A DNA stretch of 9,270 nt from Betaproteobacteria bacterium (GTDB taxonomy: Bacteria; Pseudomonadota; Gammaproteobacteria; Burkholderiales; Burkholderiaceae_C), in contig RGEP01000058.1 of the NCBI GenBank assembly GCA_009918225.1, positions 1 through 9,270 on the forward strand, written 5' to 3'. Made by a program: the position numbers and the translations under genes. How positions within the stretch are numbered: the first letter of the stretch is position 1; each line of letters begins with the position of its first letter. The notes under the pieces were generated by a model. That model saw nothing but the letters and a program-made list of their open reading frames with translations. It ran no database searches and was not told the origin of the DNA. Positions 6,012 to 9,270 of the stretch are shown here, in pieces.

Positions 6012-7202
6012 ATGGACGCATCACGCCGCGCTGTCATGGGCGGGAATCCCGCCATCGATGACGCTCTGGGGCTATCGGGCACCTTGAGTGGTCAGGTGCT
6101 TGCGCCGGGTGGCTGGGTGCAGGGGCAGGTGCACTGGGAGGCGGGCCGCGTGGTGGGCGTGCAGGGCACACCCTGTGAACAGGAGACCCGCAGCGCGGGG
6201 GCGCCGGCACTGATCATCCCGGGCTTCATCGATTTGCATGTGCATGGTGGCGGGGGCCGAGACACCATGGAGGGTCAGGATGCGGTGCAGTGCCTGGCGC
6301 GCACGCACGCGCGACACGGCACCACCGCCCTGTTGGCCACCACCATGACCGCACCGCAGCCCGAAATCGAAGCCGCGCTGGTGGCACTGGCGCCGCAGTG
6401 CCTGCAGCGCGCAGCCCAGGCCGCGCGGGTCTTGGGCGTTCACTTGGAAGGCCCCTACATCAGCCCCGATCAACTGGGTGCCCAGCCGCCACACGCCCAG
6501 CCGGCCTCGATGCAAGACATCCTGCGCCTGCAGGGTCTGGCGCCGATCCGTGTGCTGACATTGGCGCCCGAGATGCCGGGCAACCTGGCCCTCATTCCGC
6601 AGTTGGTTGCAGCGGGCATCCGCGTGCAACTGGGCCACACACGGGCCAGTTACGAGCAAGCCCTGGAGGCCTTGCAGCAAGGCGCTTCGGGCTTTACCCA
6701 TTTGTTCAACGCCATGGGGCCCTTGCACCACCGCGCGCCCGGCGCAGCGGGGGCGGCTTTGGCCCACGCCGACCATGCGGAAATCATTCCGGACCTGCTG
6801 CATGTGCACCCCGGCGCCATCCGGGCGGCCTTGCGGGCGGTGCCCGGCCTGTTCGCCGTCACCGATGCCACGGCTGCGGCCGGCATGCCCGATGGGGCCT
6901 ACCCGCTGGGCCAAATGACGGTTCACAAATGCATGGGCGGCGTGCGGCTGGCCGATGGCACCTTGGCTGGCAGCGCGCTGACCATGGACCAGGCCCTGCA
7001 CAACCTGGTGCACATCGGGCTGAGCGTGGCCCAGGCCAGCGCCCGCGTGAGCACGCACGCGGCCCGCTACTTGGGCTTGAGCGACCGGGGCCTGATCGCC
7101 GAGGGTGCTTGGGCAGATCTGGTGGTTTTGGATCCCCAAACCCTGCAGGTGCAGCAGGTGGTGGTCGAAGGAGAAGCGATTGACCTTGGCACAAGGGCCT
7201 GA
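6012..7202 (+). CDS. nagA: N-acetylglucosamine-6-phosphate deacetylase
   Basis: A 396-residue amidohydrolase that would remove the acetyl group of GlcNAc-6-phosphate to give glucosamine-6-phosphate and acetate in the cytoplasm. Family motifs in order are: GFIDLHVHGGGG (71-82, metal-binding His76 and His78), HGTTALLATTMT (102-113), GVHLEGPYIS (142-151, metal ligand Glu146), LGHT (His209), THLFNAM (His230), HHRAPG (substrate-binding Arg region), HVHP (264-267) and VTDATAAAGMPDG (catalytic Asp285). The HxH form resembles Bacillus and actinobacterial NagA rather than the E. coli type. The loop after HLEGPYIS reads LGAQPP where many homologues have GAHP. The length is near the family norm of about 380. 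ATG 6012 is preferred over ATG 6036 and over an upstream ATG at 5919, which would add 31 residues of unlikely sequence; no strong ribosome-binding site settles it. It leads a compact run with an AmpG-like permease and a NagX-like gene. Confidence 0.9.
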   Translation: MDASRRAVMGGNPAIDDALGLSGTLSGQVLAPGGWVQGQVHWEAGRVVGVQGTPCEQETRSAGAPALIIPGFIDLHVHGGGGRDTMEGQDAVQCLARTHARHGTTALLATTMTAPQPEIEAALVALAPQCLQRAAQAARVLGVHLEGPYISPDQLGAQPPHAQPASMQDILRLQGLAPIRVLTLAPEMPGNLALIPQLVAAGIRVQLGHTRASYEQALEALQQGASGFTHLFNAMGPLHHRAPGAAGAALAHADHAEIIPDLLHVHPGAIRAALRAVPGLFAVTDATAAAGMPDGAYPLGQMTVHKCMGGVRLADGTLAGSALTMDQALHNLVHIGLSVAQASARVSTHAARYLGLSDRGLIAEGAWADLVVLDPQTLQVQQVVVEGEAIDLGTRA

Positions 7203-7206
7203 GGAG
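7201..7206 (+). promoter_or_regulatory. Ribosome-binding site for the AmpG-like gene (start-deciding)
   Basis: GAGGAG overlaps the nagA stop codon and lies nine bases before the GTG at 7216. A rival site, AAGGAG at 7168-7173 inside nagA, lies six bases before an in-frame TTG at 7180. I favour the first because GTG is the commoner start codon and the resulting N-terminus is closer to the family length. Confidence 0.5.
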
Positions 7207-7215
7207 CCCACGCAG

Positions 7216-8508
7216 GTGCTGTCTGCGGACGCACAACGAGGCCCAGGCCCCGGTCCTTGGGCCTGGGTGCCCAGCCTCTACCTGTTGCAGGGGCTGCCCT
7301 ACGTGGTGGTGATGTCGCTGAGTGTGGTGATGTACAAGAACCTGGGCTTGTCCAACACCGACATTGCGCTGTACACAAGTTGGCTCTACCTGCCCTGGGT
7401 GATCAAGCCCCTGTGGAGCCCCCTGATCGAACTCTTGGGCACACGGCGCCGCTGGATTTGGCTGCTGCAGTTTGCGGTGGGCGCGATGGTGGCCATGGTG
7501 GCGCTGAGCCTGCCCACCGAGCAGTGGGTGCGCTGGAGTTTGGCCCTGCTGTGGCTCATGGCCTTTGCCAGCGCCAGCCACGACATAGCGGCTGACGGCT
7601 ACTACATGATGGCCCTGCCCACGCACCAACAGGCGGCCTTCGTGGGCATCCGCTCCACGTTTTACCGCGTGGCCAACATTGCCGGGCAGGGTGGCCTGGT
7701 GTACCTGGCGGGCGAGGTGGCCGAACGCAGCGGCTCGGCGGTGTTGGCGTGGCAGGTGGTGCTGGGTTTGTTGGCGGTGTGCTTCGTGGGGGTGGGCCTG
7801 TACCACGCTTGGCGCTTGCCCTATCCGGCCGAAGACCGGCCGGGCACGGTGCGCTCCAGCTTGTTCGCCGAGTTCTTCGCGGTCTTGGGCGCCTTCTTTC
7901 GCAAGCCTGCCATTGCCGTGGGCATTGCCTACCTGCTGCTGTACCGCTTTCCGGAAGCGCAGTTGCTGAAGCTGGCGGCACCGTTTCTGCTGGACCCGGC
8001 TGAAGCCGGTGGACTGGGCCTGTCCACACGAGAGGTGGGGGTGGCCTACGGCACGGTGGGCCTGATCGCCTTGACGGTGGGCGGCATCGTGGGCGGGCTG
8101 CTGATTTCACGTTTTGGATTGAAGGCCTGCCTGTGGCCCTTGGTCTGGGGCATGCACCTGCCCAACCTGGTGTTCTTGGCCATGGCGCTGTGGCCGCCAC
8201 AGCAGTTGTGGGTGGTGAGCACCGCTTTGGCAATTGAGCAGTTTGGCTATGGCGTGGGTTTTGCTGCCTATCTGATGGTGATGATTTTGATTGCCGAGGG
8301 GCCGCACAAGACCGCGCACTACGCCATCTGCACGGGCTTCATGGCCATGGGGATGATGATCCCGGGCTTTTGGAGTGGTTGGCTGCAGGAGGCCTTGGGC
8401 TACACCGGCTTCTTCACCTGGGTGATGGTGGCGGCCATTCCGTCCTTCGTGATGACGGCTCTCATTCGGGTGCCAGAAGGCTTTGGCCGAAGGGAGCCGG
8501 CGGCGTGA
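7216..8508 (+). CDS. AmpG-like major facilitator permease (muropeptide / amino-sugar transport candidate)
   Basis: An inner-membrane permease of about 430 residues with roughly 12 hydrophobic segments. It belongs to the AmpG-like (PAT) branch of the major facilitator superfamily. E. coli AmpG imports GlcNAc-anhydroMurNAc peptides during cell-wall recycling. Family features are PWAWVPSLYLLQGLPYVVV (14-32) at the first membrane segment, LGLSNTDIALYTSWLYLPWVIKPLWSP (43-69), and SHDIAADGYYMMAL (121-134), equivalent to the conserved acidic motif after helix 4. It is shorter than E. coli AmpG (491 residues), lacking the extra helices of that form. No ATG lies before the first membrane segment except far upstream inside nagA (7105), so a GTG (7216) or TTG (7180) start is needed; the TTG start would overlap nagA by 23 bp. 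It ends in a 4-bp overlap with the next gene. The neighbours support GlcNAc or muropeptide cargo; exact specificity is inferred. Confidence 0.85.
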   Translation: MLSADAQRGPGPGPWAWVPSLYLLQGLPYVVVMSLSVVMYKNLGLSNTDIALYTSWLYLPWVIKPLWSPLIELLGTRRRWIWLLQFAVGAMVAMVALSLPTEQWVRWSLALLWLMAFASASHDIAADGYYMMALPTHQQAAFVGIRSTFYRVANIAGQGGLVYLAGEVAERSGSAVLAWQVVLGLLAVCFVGVGLYHAWRLPYPAEDRPGTVRSSLFAEFFAVLGAFFRKPAIAVGIAYLLLYRFPEAQLLKLAAPFLLDPAEAGGLGLSTREVGVAYGTVGLIALTVGGIVGGLLISRFGLKACLWPLVWGMHLPNLVFLAMALWPPQQLWVVSTALAIEQFGYGVGFAAYLMVMILIAEGPHKTAHYAICTGFMAMGMMIPGFWSGWLQEALGYTGFFTWVMVAAIPSFVMTALIRVPEGFGRREPAA

Positions 8509-9270
8509 ACGGGCGGCTGCTCAGCCTCGATGCCTTTCGGGGCATGACGATTGCCGCCATGCTGTTGGTCAACAACCCGGGCGACTGGAAGCATGTCTAC
8601 GGTCCCTTGTTGCATGCGCCCTGGCACGGGTGGACCTTCACCGACTGGATCTTCCCCTTCTTCATCTTCATCAGCGGCGTGGCCATGCCCATGAGCCTGG
8701 CCCGGCGCCGGGATGCGGGTGCACAGCCGCTGGACTTGTGCATGGGCTTGGTGCGCCGCGGTTTGCTGATCATGCTGATCGGTTTGATGCTCAACGCGGT
8801 GCCCGCCTTTGACTGGAACACCTTGCGCTGGCCCGGCGTGTTGCAGCGTATCGGCTTGTGCATCGTGTTGTGTGCGCCCGTGGTGGTCTGGCTGGCGTGG
8901 CGCGGGCAGGCCGTGGTGGCCCTGGGCTTGCTGCTGCTGTACAGCGTGTTGATGTTGAGCGTGCCCGTACCAGGCGATGATGGCGTGGTGCGCGTGGGGT
9001 CCTTGTTGGCGGGGCAGGACACGGGCAGCTATGTCGACCGCTTGTTGATGGAGGGGCACCTGTGGGCCAAGTCCCGCACCTGGGACCCCGAGGGTTTGTT
9101 GAGCACCTTGCCGGCGGTGTCCACCTTGTTGGCCGGTGTGCTGACCGGGCAGGGCATGGCGCGTGTGCAGGAGCCCGGTGCGCGTTGCATGGGCCTGGTG
9201 GTGGCGGGCTTGTTGGCGCTGTGGGCCGGTGAAGTGTTGGCGGCGTGGAACATGCCCATCAACAAGTCGC
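8505..9270 (+). CDS. nagX: NagX/HGSNAT-like membrane protein (DUF5009), 5' part
   Basis: The first 255 codons of a polytopic membrane protein related to heparan-alpha-glucosaminide N-acetyltransferase; it continues past the right edge. The N-terminus has the family signature: RLLSLDAFRGMTIAAMLLVNN (4-24), then VYGPLLHAPWHGWTFTDWIF (31-50) and PFFIFISG. His37, in LLHAPWHG, aligns with the histidine proposed as the acetyl carrier in human HGSNAT. The last visible residues, WNMPINKS, match the family's conserved PINK motif. Bacterial homologues in nag gene clusters are called NagX; a role in GlcNAc or chitin-sugar use is proposed from gene context and the biochemistry is not settled. GTG 8505 overlaps the preceding TGA by four bases (GTGA), with AGGGAG at 8491-8496, eight bases upstream. 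Coupled translation with the AmpG-like gene is likely. Confidence 0.88.
   Translation, partial: MNGRLLSLDAFRGMTIAAMLLVNNPGDWKHVYGPLLHAPWHGWTFTDWIFPFFIFISGVAMPMSLARRRDAGAQPLDLCMGLVRRGLLIMLIGLMLNAVPAFDWNTLRWPGVLQRIGLCIVLCAPVVVWLAWRGQAVVALGLLLLYSVLMLSVPVPGDDGVVRVGSLLAGQDTGSYVDRLLMEGHLWAKSRTWDPEGLLSTLPAVSTLLAGVLTGQGMARVQEPGARCMGLVVAGLLALWAGEVLAAWNMPINKS

Noticed and set aside
6072..7211. Open frame of 379 codons on the minus strand opposite nagA
   Set aside because: It is a compositional shadow of nagA, without family motifs or a sensible start.
6859..7806. Open frame of 315 codons on the minus strand across the nagA/AmpG-like junction
   Set aside because: It covers parts of two real plus-strand genes and has a His/Gln/Pro/Arg-rich, motif-free product.
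1..9270. CRISPR arrays, tRNA/rRNA genes, insertion sequences and phage genes
   Set aside because: I saw no spaced direct repeats, tRNA-like folds, transposase motifs or terminal inverted repeats on either strand.

Overview
The window looks like a chromosomal segment of a GC-rich betaproteobacterium, most likely of the order Burkholderiales. That placement is inferred from the strong G/C third-position bias, the densely packed genes and the style of the proteins; no rRNA or other marker gene is present. I see seven protein-coding genes, two of them cut by the window edges. I see no tRNA, rRNA, insertion sequence or CRISPR array.

Layout. The left two thirds is on the minus strand. In transcription order it holds an SpmA-SpmB fusion membrane protein (5875 to 4628), an overlapping SxxK serine hydrolase of the beta-lactamase/penicillin-binding-protein fold (4644 to 3358), a probable hairpin terminator, and a 269-bp spacer with a perfect 17-bp inverted repeat of LysR-box type. 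A 949-residue TonB-dependent outer-membrane receptor (3088 to 239) follows. The 5' end of a LysR-type regulator gene (225 to beyond the left edge) starts only 13 bp after the receptor stop codon. The right third is on the plus strand. It is a tight three-gene run: an NagA-type N-acetylglucosamine-6-phosphate deacetylase (6012-7202), an AmpG-like major facilitator permease (about 7216-8508) and the 5' part of a NagX/HGSNAT-like membrane acetyltransferase (8505 to beyond the right edge). The two directions diverge from a 136-bp intergenic region (5876-6011).

How the genes may work together (inference). AmpG-like permeases, NagA and NagX-type proteins all belong to amino-sugar and muropeptide salvage. 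The divergent unit couples a Gate-domain membrane protein to an SxxK enzyme, a class that acts on peptidoglycan peptides or beta-lactams. This recalls the Bacillus dacB-spmA-spmB operon, in which a D,D-carboxypeptidase is linked to the unfused SpmA and SpmB. A coherent reading is a locus for uptake and processing of amino sugars or cell-wall fragments, with the TonB receptor as a possible outer-membrane entry point. The receptor's substrate cannot be read from the sequence, and its own candidate LysR box suggests a separate regulon with the downstream regulator. The least ordinary points are the SpmAB-serine hydrolase pairing in a presumed non-sporulating bacterium and the absence of any export signal on that hydrolase.
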